NCBI RefSeq assembly: GCF_040581485.1
Contig: NC_090133.1
Span: forward strand, 26,748,139-26,812,138
DNA from: Linepithema humile
Taxonomy: Eukaryota; Arthropoda; Insecta; Hymenoptera; Formicidae
DNA length: 64,000 nucleotides
Reading direction: 5' to 3'
Part shown: in pieces, positions 1 through 14,779 of the stretch
How positions within the stretch are numbered: the stretch's first letter is position 1
Layout of the letters: each line of letters opens with the position of its first letter
Notes under the pieces: model-generated
The model's database searches: none
Told to the model about the DNA's origin: nothing
Seen by the model: only the letters and a program-made list of their open reading frames with translations
Made by a program: the position numbers and the translations under genes

Positions 1-3000
1 GAAGCTCAAAGATTCGCTATATAAATATAATAAATATATTGCTCTGGTCTAAACGAAAAAAAGAAGAAAAAATCCCGTGTCTTCGAGGAAGAAACATCTT
101 TACTGTTTACTTTAGAAAACCCATCACATAATTCAGAGTTTCCATCATGATTTCCGGTTATTTCGCTGTGAGATAATCGAGAATGAAGCGCTCATCAGTA
201 GTCAGACAAGGCAATCTCGAGAGACTCTCTCAAAGTTTACTTGCATCTCAGGTTATTATTTCATATTACACATCTCAAACTTTTTAATATTATAAATTAT
301 ATTAAATATATACATATAATTTATACAAAATATAAAATTACACCTACAACAAATTATGCTAACTTTTATACAAAGTTGTATGGAAGATTATGCTGGACTT
401 TTGTACAAAACTTCATTATTCTGACGAATAATTTTATTCTCGATTTATTCATTCGAAACTTTGAAATATATTGACATTGAGAATAAATTCATGTTGCAGC
501 CTCCGCGACTCCCGGCAATAAAATATCCCTGGATGAGATCCTTATACGTGATTCTACAATCAGAAATCAACAAAAGCGCACCCAAGGTACATCCCTCTCC
601 TTCGCATAAACTGCGCGGAGACACGATATCGTTGATAAGGCGTGGTACATGCACCGTGTTCAACGCGTCAATTCGTAATATTTGCGTATGAATGAACCCA
701 CGGGACGCCTCCGGAGGGGCCACGCGTAAATCTCGCAGCGGGTCCCCGGTGTCTCCGATATTATCTCGGAAGAGAGGGGGTCCCCGCAGTCACCTCTAAA
801 GAAGCTGCGGCGAGACGCACCACCCCACGTCGTGAAACCCTCATCGAAGGCAGCAACAAGGTATCCTTCTTTTTCTTCCCCTTTTTTTTTCACCTATCCA
901 TTTCCTTTCTCTCGCTCTCTCTCTTTCTCTCTGCTATTCCCTTTTTATTTCCCGGATCCTAATATATCCGCGGACACGACATATTTCGTGTCCTTTATCG
1001 TCCCGGGGTCGGTTCACGGATATTTATCAGCCGCGCGATATCGCATTCGTTCCCGGCAAATAATTACGTCGGCGAGATTTGTCTTTTTGAAATTCCCACG
1101 AGGCTTCTTGCCGCGTATAATTAATAGATTGTGTATTCCGCGGCTCGTCGGAACGCGCGGCCGAACGATTAATTTCTTATCGTGAAAAAAAAAAAAAAAA
1201 AAACGTATCTTTACAGATATCTCGAATTTTACGAATTGCTCGTTGTTGCGAACACTCTTGTCTTGATGCGAGAGTATCTCAAGAAGTTTCCTCTCAAGAT
1301 TTCTCAATGGAGGAACGCGAAGTGCACTACGCTATTTAAGATGCATACCTTGGAGCAGACATTCCGACAGGATCCAGCAGCCATTGAGCAACAGGACATC
1401 TCTGCGACAGAAAGAGAAAGCGGATATTAGTTTCGCACACATGGAAGATAAAGTCCGGCGGACACGTTGCCGAGAATCATTTTTCCGGCTTTCCCGCCGA
1501 CACAAAACAGACGCGTGTCCTGCATTGCGTCAAATTAAGAGGGCTGAGAGGAATAGAAGGGATCCGTTTTCGAGGGTCCAGATGAGGGTACGTATGTGTC
1601 AAAACTCTACCGGCGCCACGGAAGGACCTCACATATAGAAGATTTAAACGAAAAAAAAAAGATTTGAATATTTATTTTATTTTCACTTGTATAGAATTAC
1701 AACAGACCGTCTTCGTTGCACATTTTGCATTTTCGAAGCGAAATCTCGTATTTATCGCCACAATGATTTATTTAAATGACGAAACCTAGATTTGCAAAAC
1801 GCTCTATTTGGTGAGAAAACGAGGACAAAAGCGAAGACTTTCCGAGTAGCGAGTATTTTTCGCTGGCGGTCTTAAATATTAAAGTTTTCGTTCCGTCTAA
1901 CAACTGCGGTGGCGTGCAGCCAAGGAATATTCCGTGTGTCCCCTTTCTTCCCAGCGTCTTCAATTATTAAACGGCGGAGGGGAATTGTCCAGCACGTCAT
2001 TTGGATCGAACAATCGAATAAGACATCCTGCCACTCGTTCGAGCCTTCTCTTTCGTACTTAAACGACAAACTTCGACACCGATACGATTGTTTTAAGATA
2101 ATTTCCAGGAATTAATTTTTCAACGCTGCTTAGACTTGTGTCGCTGGCTCACGACAGTTTGTCGCCCTCACAACGCCCCGATTGTGACGTAATAATGTAC
2201 ACACGTACACCAGCATGCTGTTATTCTTATTTCTATATTTCTGAACGTGAACGGTTGTCAACGGCTCCTCCCATCGTGTCACGTTTGACGTGAAAGATCT
2301 TTAACGACTTTACGGGGGTTAACATGCGGGTTCGATCAAAGTGACTCGTGTGAAAGGAGGCTTTTGAATGCCGGCTGAAATCGTAAGGGCCGCCGGCGTC
2401 GACACGTTATGCACTGCGTTACAATGAAGCTAATAGATACCAATTAAAAGCAAATTGTGCTCCTCTCTCGCTTCATTTCGAGGAATTATTTGATTCCGGT
2501 TACGTATGTATATACACTCGTGCAAGTGTAGAACACACTTTGTAGAGTTTCTTTCGGAATGCGTAGAAGTCAAATATGAGTGCATAAACGTGAAACTTTC
2601 TTTGAAAGTTATAAAACACTTATGAAATATTCTTTTATAAAATTACAGGACCGTTTAAACTTGACGACGCTTACAAAGAGCTATTGCCTGGAATGGAGAA
2701 TATTAATCGTTTGCTTTCCTAAGCAAACAGGAGGGTGCTCGTCCCGAGAAACGTTCTCCTATTACAGAATAAATTCCGAATGTTTGACTGGATATCAGTT
2801 TCGGTCACCGACACCTGGCACTTATCCGTTTGTCACCGAGTTACTCACGTCTGTTCCAAAAATATACCAGCGACAAGATGACTTGTGAAAGGTGAATTAC
2901 ATTTTCCACACGACAGTTGTTGTAGATAACGCCGAGACCTACTTTTTTGTTTCTACCGTGACTTGGATCGTGAGAGGTTTTGTTTCTTTTACTCATTACG

Positions 3001-3331
3001 CATGGGAGGCGCATTCGCACCACCTCGTCGCCGTAAAAACTCGGGCTGGTCGTTTACGACGCCTTAATCGAGACCTCACCGCAAAGAGCCTTGACTTTTC
3101 CACGTGAAATTTGCGGCGACAAGTGCCGTCGCGCCTTTAAACGCGTCGTTTTGTGGCTCCTGTTGCGGACGACACAAAAATAGCCGGCGTCGTTCGCGGC
3201 CATCCGGCGTTTACACCGATCTAAACTGCGGAGCCCCCTTCACTTTATCCCACTCGTTACGCGCTACCCGAGAAGCCGAAAAATCCGTGACTCCGAAGAG
3301 AAACATTTGATCGACGAATGCGATTCAAATT

Positions 3332-3382
3332 GATTCATATATATGATTCATATATTCATATATATTCATATATTCATATATT
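3332..3382. repeat. short degenerate ATTCATATAT array
   Basis: About five imperfect 8-10-bp units built on ATTCATATAT lie head to tail. This is simple-sequence DNA with no sign of function. Confidence 0.8.
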
Positions 3383-6300
3383 TCTTTATTTTCCAGAGTC
3401 ATGATCTCGAAATTTGTTGACAAAACGAAGAACACGAACAGGAAATTATAACACGAGAGGACTGCTAATTATATCATGCAGCAGGCTCATAAAAAAAAAA
3501 AAAAATCGACACGATAATAGCGGTGTGCCGAGCAGAGACAAATAGCGCCTAAAGTGGACCGTTTAATTTGACTAATTTAAGATTCCACGGAGCGAGACCG
3601 GTGGCATTTTAAATGTCATTAATGCGCTTGATGAAGCGAGGGAGGGAGAAGGATGAAAGAGCTCGGAGTCCCGCGCGCTTTGGCCGTCTCTCAACATTAG
3701 CATAACAAAATAGGAAACGCAACCGCCCGCGACAATATAATACCTACGAATCCTTCTGCCAACGATCGAACGCCTTGTGTTTATTCGTTCGCTAGATTAC
3801 ATGTTGCGCGAGCATAATGCCGTGCCCCGGGGACACGTTGTAAATTTAATTCGACGTTTTCTCTTGCGGCTTTGTTTCTTTTTTTTTTTTCTTTCTTCAA
3901 ATGCTATTCTGCAGGTACGTCGAATGCGTCTAATGCACACTCGCGCTCGTGCGCACGCAGCGATAATGACAGATTCCATCTGCAGTAAATCCTGGCCGCG
4001 TCTAAAACACAAGGTGCACACGACTGTGCGTAGTAGCATAGGCTAAAGCCTATCTCTAACGGAAACCTCGGGAACGACGGAATATTTTTGTACATATTAA
4101 TCGCGCCGGAGTAATAAATTATGATCGCCGAGTGTGGACCACCCTGATCGCCCGCCTGATTAAGCGCGCGCATTAATATCAATTTTATTAATGCAATCGG
4201 TGACATTTTTTGCGATATAAATCACTTGTATACTAGCGTCATTTATATCTCCGCGTCCGGTCACGTCCTGCCCGCTTGTACGCTCGGTATGTCGGACCAC
4301 GCGTCCTGAGACAATGAACGCGTCTTCGCGCGTGTAATTCGCAGCGAATCGGCGTTGCGCCGCGAATTTTTCTCGGAACGAAGCGGGCGCGCGTTTCCTC
4401 AACGAATTTAAACGACCGGGTGACGTCGATTGGCGGGAATGTGTCGTGCGCGACGTTGGTTTCCTACGATCCATCCGGACTCCGTACGAGCCCGCGGTTC
4501 GCAGTTGCATACGCGGTCGTGTAACTGCATTCGCAGCTGTGCCTTTCGGTGCCCGAAGGCAAGCGACATCGTCCGGGCGTCATTTCGCTCGTAAAACCCG
4601 CGCGATTCTCCCACGCCCCGAGATAACGAGCCCACCAGCGGATGTACAGTTTATTATTACACGCATTAAGATCCCGAAAAGCTGCAAGAAGCTCCATGCA
4701 AAATTGCTCGCGCGACCTATGACACGCTTGCGAAGTTTTGCTCAACAGAAGAACTATTCTTATAAGCGAGAGCTATAAATCAAGGCAAAATTTTCTGAAC
4801 AAATTAAGTGGGTAATTAAGCGGATATTCCGTAGAATATTAAACACTTAATCTTGATAATAAAAGTCTGTCAACTATTATTAATTCTTGTGTTATTTTTT
4901 TTTTCCAGAGATATGAAAGCGAATAAACTCACGGTCTAAGAATAAACGTGCCTCGTATAGAAGACTCCATCACCGATCCAGCAGATATTCATTAATCACA
5001 CCGCAATTAATCCTGGTCGTCGCGAGCTTCGTCTTTCGCAACTATTGGCCATTATCACCGATTACGCATACCCAACGTCTCGTTGCTCGCAAATAGAATG
5101 ACGCAAATAAAGTACGAACCGTGTGGCCGGAGAAATTGTATTATACATAATTAATACAGTCATCAAGCTCGTGCGCGCCGCAGCGCTCGAGCGAGCATTT
5201 CACGGCGAGAGAAGAGAACGAGACAGAAAGAGAAAGAGGAAATGGACGAGGGGGGTGGCGGAGAGCGAGAACGGGCGGGGGCGATAAAGAGGAGGGAGGG
5301 ATCGGAGATACGTGTCTCTCGACATGTTTTTATCCGTGAAGCTGTCACGGAGTTTTATGTGTTTATTTATCTCTCCTTCTCCCGCGGCACACACCACGAG
5401 TGTCTTATATACCGACGATGGAGTACATACACGTGGTCCACGGTGAAGAGTCTTCCGGAGGCTCCTGCCGATTGGAAGTCACTCTCTCCTTTAACCCCTT
5501 CGCTGCTCGCTCTCTCCCTCTTTCTCTCAAGATCTCTCTGCTCTCGCTTCTTTTTTCTCCCCCCTCCGACAAAAAAAGTTTGCGACAACCGGTCCTCCGG
5601 AGAATGCCATCGGGTGTCGCCGTAAAGTCCACAAAAAGTTCCTGGGTATCTTCCTAATTACGATCTCTGTTCCTTATATTGTACGAGAGTAATACGGAAT
5701 CTGACTTTTAGAATTACGTAGGTATGGATAAAATATATATGTCTTACTATCTTTAAAGAAATTAATTTCTTAATATATTGTCAGATTTTGTATGCGGAAA
5801 ATTGAAAAACTATTATATTAATTAATAATTATAATATTATAATTAATTTATATTGCATTGTCAGATTCTATATATTACAGAATTGAAAATGATGAGAAAC
5901 TACATTCAAATCTGATATTTCTGTATAATAATTATAATATTTCAATAACTGCGTGTGATCTTTGTTATATACATTAATTTTCTAATTACTAATTAAATTT
6001 TTATTATTCTAATATTTAAATTATTCTTTATTATAATTTAAAATTTTTTTTGTCTTATAGATAGAAATTGCGATTTCACAGCAACACTATTGTAAGGAGA
6101 GATAAATCGAAGGAAGTTCTCTCCACGCCTGCAGAAAATGTTTACGCACTCTCCTATACTTCACTCCACGGCCTCTTCCACGTATTCACTTCATCATGCG
6201 TTCCAGACGAGTCTCGCTCTTCCCATCCTCTCCCGTCTTTATCTCCGTATTTATATCATCGTAACAGGTAATCTCTATTACGATTATTAAGCGTTAACAT

Positions 6301-9300
6301 TACGCTCATCACGCCGTTTATTATATTGCATTATGCGCGCGAAGTGAGATCTTGCAATGCTCCGTCAACGGCCGCGTTTTATTATCGAAATCGTTGAAAG
6401 GAGGTCTGCTCGTAAAAAGGACCGAGAGAAAGGCCCCCCCGCGAGAGATTTAATTGTCGATCAAGCAAATTACACAGTCCTGACGTGAATCTCACCGGAG
6501 AATGCGATGTTAATACGTGTCCTAAAATTTCTGAATACTTCGAGTGCGTGCTACCGATTTAATTGCCGATCATTGGGCGTGATATAAGTGCGGTCGATGT
6601 GATAATTATCGTTTCGGTACGAGTGACGACGCACGAGACGCTCGAAACTTGCGAAACTTGTACTGTAACGCACACGGCAATAATAAAATTAAAAATTGAA
6701 ACCAGTATAAAGTTACGGTGAGTTAGAGCTCGATATTGCGAGAAAATAATCTCTGTGTTTATTCGCGATAATGAAAACCGTATAATAATAGTAATAGCAA
6801 TTTTATTTTCATTGCGTTTAATTGATATTCGCGATACCGATACCGGTTATGTTTCAGTTTCAGGAAATTAATACGTATCCCCCTAGCTAATGCTAGGATT
6901 TCGCGCAGCTTTCGAAAGTATAATGGCTCATTGAGCGCCGTTAGATGCAGGTCTCCGTTACGCCCAGGCATTAGAAGTACTTGGAAAACCGATAAATGGA
7001 CGCATAATAATGCATTGATGGACTACGAAGGCGGATCGGGGGCGGCGATGAGCGGATGTTAATGGCTAATTAGCAGTATCGATCCCGATCGACGATCTGA
7101 GAGAGCGCGATTGTGCGTCCGCTTACGCGCACATTATGCATACTTACGCCTTGCGTAAGTGGTCGTTCTAATTTCCAGTTCGAGAGAGAAGGAAAGACAC
7201 GCGCGAAATTACACGCTCGGCGTGTGGAGCACGCGGGCGGTTTTTTTTTACGCGTCTAGAGCGGGCGTCAAATTTACGCCCTCGGGAATTATTATAATCC
7301 ACATTCTCGCTGGAGCATTAAAAAGGTATGTATGTACAGCAGCGACAAGCTGCCAATTATCTCGCCACCGTTTACACGGACTGATTTGCGCAAAACGACC
7401 ACCGGCTTGCTTGTTTTGCGCTCCGTTTTTGCTTGCGATCTGTTTCAAATGGGGATCATTACGATCGCGAATGGACCGTTTAACGGCTCCTCTCGTAATC
7501 ATTCGTCGCGATTAACGCGCGACCGGTGAAAAGTCGCGCGTGACACCTGTTTTTCTGCCATTTATGCAATCGGGCGCGAAAATTGCGCGTTGACAACCGA
7601 TAAATATATCAGGGAGAAGAAAGAAACACACGTGGGATTTTATGGACAACGCAAACAGATTTGCCATTTTACGGCTAATCTACGGCGTTTAATTTTTTCC
7701 CTCCGCGATACAACGTTGAAGAGTGTCGTGCTGTATATCATTAAGATGAAATAATTGCGTAATGCTACGCGGACTTCATAATCATTCGCGCCACGTGGTT
7801 ATAAATCACGCGGCGAATTTTGTAATGCACGCGCGCCTGTGAATTACATACAATTTCCAGTCGTGTAAATAAATTGCTCTCGCGTTCTCCCGGCCATCAG
7901 AGCCGACACGTAATGTGTTAATCATTTGCGACACATGGATGCAATTCGCGTTCTATGTAAATCGCGCCGGTGATATTTATTACGGCGCGGCTCACACGTG
8001 ATATCACTCGCGCGAATCAAGAAGAACTATGAATGATGAATGAGGATTTATCATCGTTGATTTATGGAAATTACACAATAATGCTGTTTTCATAACTACA
8101 GCACAATGTAACCTGTTGAGGTGAAGCTTGATATTGAAAATAAAAAGAAAACTCAGGGATGAACATTATAGATAATTAATTGTCCTTCGTTGTACATTTG
8201 CATCTACAAAGCTTGAGATATCTTGTATAGCTAATATTTTATTCTATAAAGCTTAACACATATAAATTTCTTTTGGACGCTGATCTATGTGAATCCTCGA
8301 CTCTCTTGAGAATCGCAATATTCTCCGCACTGTCCCGATAAACGCAATCGGAAGAGCGAGAAACCGCGACATGTTATCACCTTCGTCTTTCGTGTGCGGA
8401 TATACTTATGCGAGAATACGCGCTGCCAATGCCTCCGCTTTGTGTGTTTCTCTCTTTTCTCTTGTTGTACGTGCGCGAGTATGCCTCCGGAGAGGAGCCA
8501 GACCGAAGACAGAGAGCCTGGGGACCGTTAGCGACACCTCGTTCACACGCACGCACGTGCACCATGTAAATTTCAGGGAAGATTAAAGGGACCAGAGAGA
8601 GATAGAAGCGAAGAGAAAGAGGGTGCATCGTCGCGGGGAACCGCATCTCGATGAAACAAACTCCCGATAGAATGCGAGACGCAATTGCGCCCAATTTACG
8701 ATTATCGCGGACAGAATGCGACGCGCGTAATATCGTTAGTATTCGCGTTATCTCGGTTACCGCGCATATTTATCGCCGGCAATTGCCGCATTATCCAGCT
8801 TCGCAACAAGTGGACTCACTTTTTTAGTCTACATATTCCCGGGAGATCACTTTCGACCTTGACACTTTTAATTCCGATATCAGAACAATTCTATAAAATC
8901 TCGTTATTTTTATGGACAAATAAATCCTCGCGCTTCTCCGCATTCGAATCATTTGCATTCAAGGTGAATGGGAATGTATGTGTAAATCATACTCACGACG
9001 TAAATCAAGGAATCCAGCAATTCTATAAAAAAATTAATTTGTTTTAAAGGTTGACTAGAAGAATGTAACGGACGACCACGCATCGCGGAAGAAGGCGGAG
9101 CTTTTTGCGGCGCGACAATCCGTGAGAACTCGAGCGCGCATATATTACAGTAGCAGGACACTAGACTTCGAATTGCGATAAAAAAGTTTCTCTCCGAGTC
9201 TCACTCTATCGTTCTCTCGAGGAGGGACATTAAAAATCGTCATGCGAACGACGGGATGCAGGCATGAAAAAATCAGCGCGACGAGGAGACGAGAAGAACA

Positions 9301-9900
9301 CGGAGGAGAGAGGGAGGATCTTGCGCACATATGGCGGGAAGTTGTCGTTGATATCTTCTGGCCGTTACGAAGACGAACACACTGTCTCCGTCTCTCTTAC
9401 GAGGAAGGGTTCAATGAATCTGTCCCAGGCTCGTATTTTTGCGCGCCGCGCGAAAGCGCCATTCGGGCGTGCGACATCGCGCCGGCCGATCTTAAAAATA
9501 ATCACGGTTCATCTGGCGTCGTGATAAGTAATGTACCGCCATGCTGAAATAACGGCTCCCATAATCCCCTTTTACCAGTCGTAAAAAGTTACGGCTAATA
9601 TTTCTGGCGGGACAACTGTTTCCTATCGATTTCAAGCACGATTCATAATAGTTTAATGACTGTGAATTTTATGTAGCGACGATAGCAAAAGTTGAGTATT
9701 CTTATATTTAAAAATTGTTAGCTATTAATCGTGAATTATTACAATTTCTTTCTACAGGTTCTTCAAATAAAACAATAAGTTTTAGATGTGATCTATCAGA
9801 AATGCGAGAGATAATAACAAGCACATATTCTTAGAAAAGCAAATGAATTAAAATTATCAACTTATAGTTCTATAAAGTAAAGAATGAAAGTTATACTCTT

Positions 9901-10020
9901 TACTTATAAATTAATTTATTTCTTCAATTTTGTAATCATTGATTTCTATCAATTTTAATTCACTTATAAATTACATTATTTCTTCAATTTTGTAGACATT
10001 GATTTTTCTTAATTTTAATT
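9901..10020. repeat. 60-bp tandem duplication
   Basis: Two adjacent 60-bp units (9901-9960 and 9961-10020) align without gaps. Both carry ACTTATAAATTA, then TTATTTCTTCAATTTTGTA, then CATTGATTT, and end AATTTTAATT, with only scattered substitutions. It is AT-rich and precedes a pyrimidine tract that ends in CAG at about 10073. Confidence 0.85.
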
Positions 10021-11881
10021 CGTCCAAATTCGTTATCTTTTCAATTTTTATTCTAACTTGTGTTTTTTTTCAGGTTTCGTAAAGAAAAGAGAAAAATTAC
10101 CTTGTGCGGCATCGAGAAAGGGATTCGTCGCAGCGACCGGCGCGAGAATCGTCGCGACTGCAACTATCAGCAGCGTCGTTAAGCAGCACATGTTATCAAT
10201 GTGAAGCAACCCTCTCCTCAAGTCTTCCAGTGCGAATTTATTTCATCTCATCACCGCTCGCACGCGCGTTTCAACGCGGAAAAGGGAGGGAAAGGAAGAA
10301 GAGAAGGAAGGAAAAAGAAGAAAATGTCAACAGGCTCGGAGACGCGCGGAAGACTCACATGTCGGGACGAGACGCGCGTAGCACTCGCACGGAACCAAGG
10401 TGTGCACTCGAGCGCAGCTCGCGAGCGACTGAGCTTTTCGTGGCACTTACGAGCCACGAGTTGAGCTTTTTACTGACTGAGTGGGTGAGAGGAAGAAACG
10501 AGGAGGAGAGACCCGGGGCCACAACGGGGGGGCGACCAGGAACGGCGAAGGCGGGCGCGAGAGCGAGAGAGAAAGAGTGACGGCGAGGAATTGCGTGCGT
10601 GTGTGGGTGGGAAGAGACGCGTGGCGCAGGCGGTTGTCACGCGGTGCAACCGCTATTGTGACATCTTCGACCGTACCCCGTATTTTTTTCCCGTCGTCCC
10701 CTAACCGCGCGTCGCGCCAAGTTCTTTGTTACGCGCACAAGTAGCGAGATCCGGCGTCTTTAACTCTTCAAAAGTGTTTCTCGTGTACGAATTTGTCGGA
10801 GTGGATTCGCTGCGAAGCATCCACCCGTTTTCTACTAATTTCAATAACGCTCGAGTGACTCGGAATAATTGGAGAATCTTAACGAATAATTTAAGAACTC
10901 GTTTTTCCACGCAAATCCGTGTTTTGTTTTCTTTCATCAGAATAATGTTAGTCAAAAAACTTCTATTCATCCTTAAAAACGCGCTGCATTTCTATCGCTC
11001 TGTTTATCTGACAGAATTTATCTTGACAGAATGCTCTTCATAGAACCCGAATAGTAGGGAAGATACGAACAGATGTGTTAGAAGATGCGAGAGAGACGCG
11101 TAATGGACCACTTGATCGTGCATTCATTCTCCTGCTGTGCAGTATCTTTCACGAGTACTTATTCGTCTCGGGCCGAACAGGTCAGACGAAAATCGGTCCG
11201 CTCCCATAAATCTAATGTCGCTGCGGCCCATTGCCTCCGTGGCTTCGAGTGGCACTGTATTTCCGAGAAGGAAGAAAGCCGATAACCCAAGAACGTAACT
11301 TCTGCCGATAACGATACGAGACGCCAAGCTCCGTCTTATACTTCTGATGCTTTTCTCGAGCCGGCGACGTAACGCCTCGCGCACATAATCCTCATGTTTA
11401 GACACGCCGGTCGCGTGTTATTTGTGCGCACACGCTCATTCTAAATATTATTGCAAGATAAGATTATATTAAAGTACAGTGCATTACTCACAACGTATCT
11501 ACAATCAATATAAAATTGTTGATTAATGGAGAACTGGCGCGTTAAATCGCTTTCGAATCGAACGGCTCAATTAAATGTCGGTGCGAGAGTTTGTCGAAGT
11601 GCATAGTTCGCATTTTCTCCACGCTGCCAGATTTATCACACAGTCAGAGATTGGACCGCGGCGGACCATTCATTTTTTATCGTTGTCTCGCCGGGCAACG
11701 GGTGTCCGAAAACACGTCCACCGTCGTCTCTAGATATTTGATTGACTGATCGGAGCGGATTCTCGGAGCGCCTGTAATTTATTAATTTATTCCGTCGATA
11801 AATCGCCTTCAATCCGCACGTGGGCAGCGAACAACCGATCCCCGGTACCTCGCTTTCTCTCTCTTTCTCTCTCCTTTAATC

Positions 11882-11885
<4 letters not shown>

Positions 11886-11919
<34 letters not shown>
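11886..11919. repeat. TC dinucleotide microsatellite
   Basis: An almost pure TC run sits inside a longer pyrimidine-rich stretch (about 11850-11950). The other strand reads GAGAGA, the type of site bound by GAGA factor in flies, but no function can be shown from the sequence. Confidence 0.9.
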
Positions 11920-11924
<5 letters not shown>

Positions 11925-14779
11925 CCTGTCTCCGTTGCTCCCGCTCTATCCCTTTAAAAGGGGAGGGAGGAAGGCCGTTATTCTACTGCTGATGTAAATA
12001 ACAGCAGCGCGGTGTGTCATTTGCGTGCGTTGCACAATTGACGGGCGTTATGCAAAAATGAGTCAACTCACCAGGTACTATAATTTCGTGTAAATTAAGT
12101 TTAAAACGCACAATTTAATTCTGCCGGGTACAAAGTACAAGCGCAAGCCGTTTTTTACCTCCTTTATTTTGCCGGGTTTAACACATTTTTGCATAATACC
12201 GTTCAATTATTTTTGTAGCGAGAAATCCACGCGAGAATTATCATACCGAAACGTCTCCGGCGTATCGATCGATGCTCGAACGTGTTTCTCGCTATCCGTC
12301 ATCTTCCCGGCATACCGAGACGGTAATGTAAGTGCGGTCTGAAGTCCACTCCCGGCTAATCGCCGCGTTAAAGCGAATGCACGAGCAGTTCCGTAATCAA
12401 AGCACTCTCAGGACGCGTTCGCTATGTTAATCGCGCACGATCGTATAAATATTTAAACGTTGCTGGACCGCTCGCTCGGGGACGGACCTCCGTGCTACTG
12501 ATCGGCCGTCTTATCAGAGTACATCCACGACTACCTGTCGCGCATAGATAATTAACAATGAATAACGACGTACAAATCAGTCTCGCTCGCGGCGATCGGT
12601 GCGAGTAAGAATGTCACCCTCCGGCGATCCCACGGCGAGCCCGCTCGAAATTAAATGATTAAATTAGCCATTAAACCGCGAAACTTAACCGTTATGCCGA
12701 AGATCATTACCGGCAATTATTTCTCCTTATGGAAATTGCAGGTTCAACGCGGCTCTCCGATCAATCAAATCGGATTTATACTGTTTTCGGATATTCTGTG
12801 CGGTCGCCCGGACTCATCAAGGTTTTATTCAAACCCGCATATTGTCGCTTGATGGAGACATTCGGGAGAGGATATATTTCAATTATTCCGCGAGATCGGA
12901 GAGCGCGTTGCCAAAAATCTGTCCGCGAATGCCAATTCCGGGGAAACCAGTTTCGCCGACCGCGATCGAAGTCGCCGCGAAGTGCATACCGGTTTGACCT
13001 CATCGCGCGAAGTACCATAAAAATCTTTATTTCCGTACGAGAGAGGATGCACCGGGCAGCTAATTTGCAAAGCGAAACCGTGATGTCAGCCGTCGCTTAT
13101 GAGTACCGCGGACGTTAACGAGACGTTTGCACGTGCAACCGTCGTTTTGCAACTTGTTGTCCGCCCACGCTCAACTTCTAGCTTCACGTTCATTTCATGC
13201 GAAGTAATGAAGTCTTATTTAACTGGTTGTGCATTAAGCAGATAACGAAACAAATAATTTGCGCGTAGTTTAACGTCACGGAATTGTTGTCTCGATACTT
13301 AATGTTGCAGCAGAATTTTGCAGTCGGTTGTACCTTCGCCTCGTTACGGTCCACATCGCTTTAGCCCGTCTATTTATTCTCTCTAGACAAACACTCTCGA
13401 TGAGGTTCTTTGTATCGGAACGATCTAATACCAGGAACACGGGCAACACAAAGTTCGTCGGACTCGATTTAACTCGCTCAAGTACTCGGAATGGTTATTA
13501 ATTATCTCTGTGCAGACGTCGGTAAATTGGACGGCATCGTATGCATCCAGCGGGCGAGACGAGCGAAATGTGTGTTTTGATTCATCGCGAAACTGCGAAT
13601 TAACGCGATGAAAAATTATTATCGATATCGTCGCGAGATTTCGTCCACAAACGCCACAACAAATTTATTTCATAAAGAAATTGCGAAATAAAATATTTTA
13701 TTGGCGCAAAAAAAGATTTTTGAAGATAAGAAAAACGTAAATTTTTCACAAATATTATATGATATGATTTAAAATTATTGTGACTCAGGATTAGGATATT
13801 CAAGTCGGCGGAAAATTGCGCTGAAGTTCCCCCTTATTCTGACTCATTTATCTTTTACAGGAAAGGGAGAAGACGGCTAACAAGGGAGGATAAGTGCAAA
13901 CAGTTCGCTGAACGCCGATATCCTGCGCCAATCGTCGACTGCATGTCAATGAGGCGTTCGAGTCGAACTGAGAAATCAAACGGCACCACGAGCGAGCGTC
14001 GGCGCCGCGCACCGTGAGAAATCGGATTCCTCGTGCGAATTTGTCGCACGTCGCGATCGCGGGCGGAATCCCGAACGGTCCGCATCTGCATTTGCGATGC
14101 ATCGCGATACACCAATCGTTCGTTTGCGCGCCGCGGCGACGCCGCGACGCGCCTTGCGAACCCGGAAAATAATGACACGGGCGACACGCCAACCATGCGA
14201 ATCCGTCCAACGGCACTAACGCGCGAGACTCGCGTTGCATTCTGCAATTTGGATAATACACGCCGCCGCTGCCGCGGCCCGTCTTCTTACGCGCCGACTT
14301 GTCATTATGGAAAGCTGGAGCGTGAAAAGACAATGCTAGGACGATTAGAGGAATTGGAATGCGCGATAATGAGCGCGCCGTTCTCGGTACTGGAGATCAC
14401 AGTGCACCGCGCAACTATTATACGTTATCCCGTTATGATTATCCCTCCGTGAGGACAGTTGGAAAAATTTGAGTGCGTTTCACACATTTCGTATCTTCTA
14501 TTGCAGAATAGAATGCGGTGAGTAATTAAAATGCAGAACCAAGTCTGAAGTCAGTCCAAGTCCAGTTTGTTTCAGGATTTTTTTATAATATTGCTATAAT
14601 CGATTATAGAATTTTTATAAATTTCCATCAGTTAAGCTGCATTTTTTTCTATTTTTTTCAATTATGTGACAATATAAAGTAATATGACAATATTTTATTA
14701 TAAAGATATCGTTATCATAATTAGAATAATACGATCAATACCTTGCTTTGCAGATACCGCGTGTAGGGATTCTCACAAG

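Noticed and set aside
10104..10580. Arg/Glu-rich open frame of about 158 codons
   Set aside because: Composition follows from CpG- and purine-rich DNA, overlapping frames are open on both strands, and there is no domain or splice structure.
13848..14452. Open frames of about 130-160 codons on both strands
   Set aside because: Three overlapping frames are open at once in GC-rich sequence, and none has hydrophobic-core or family character.
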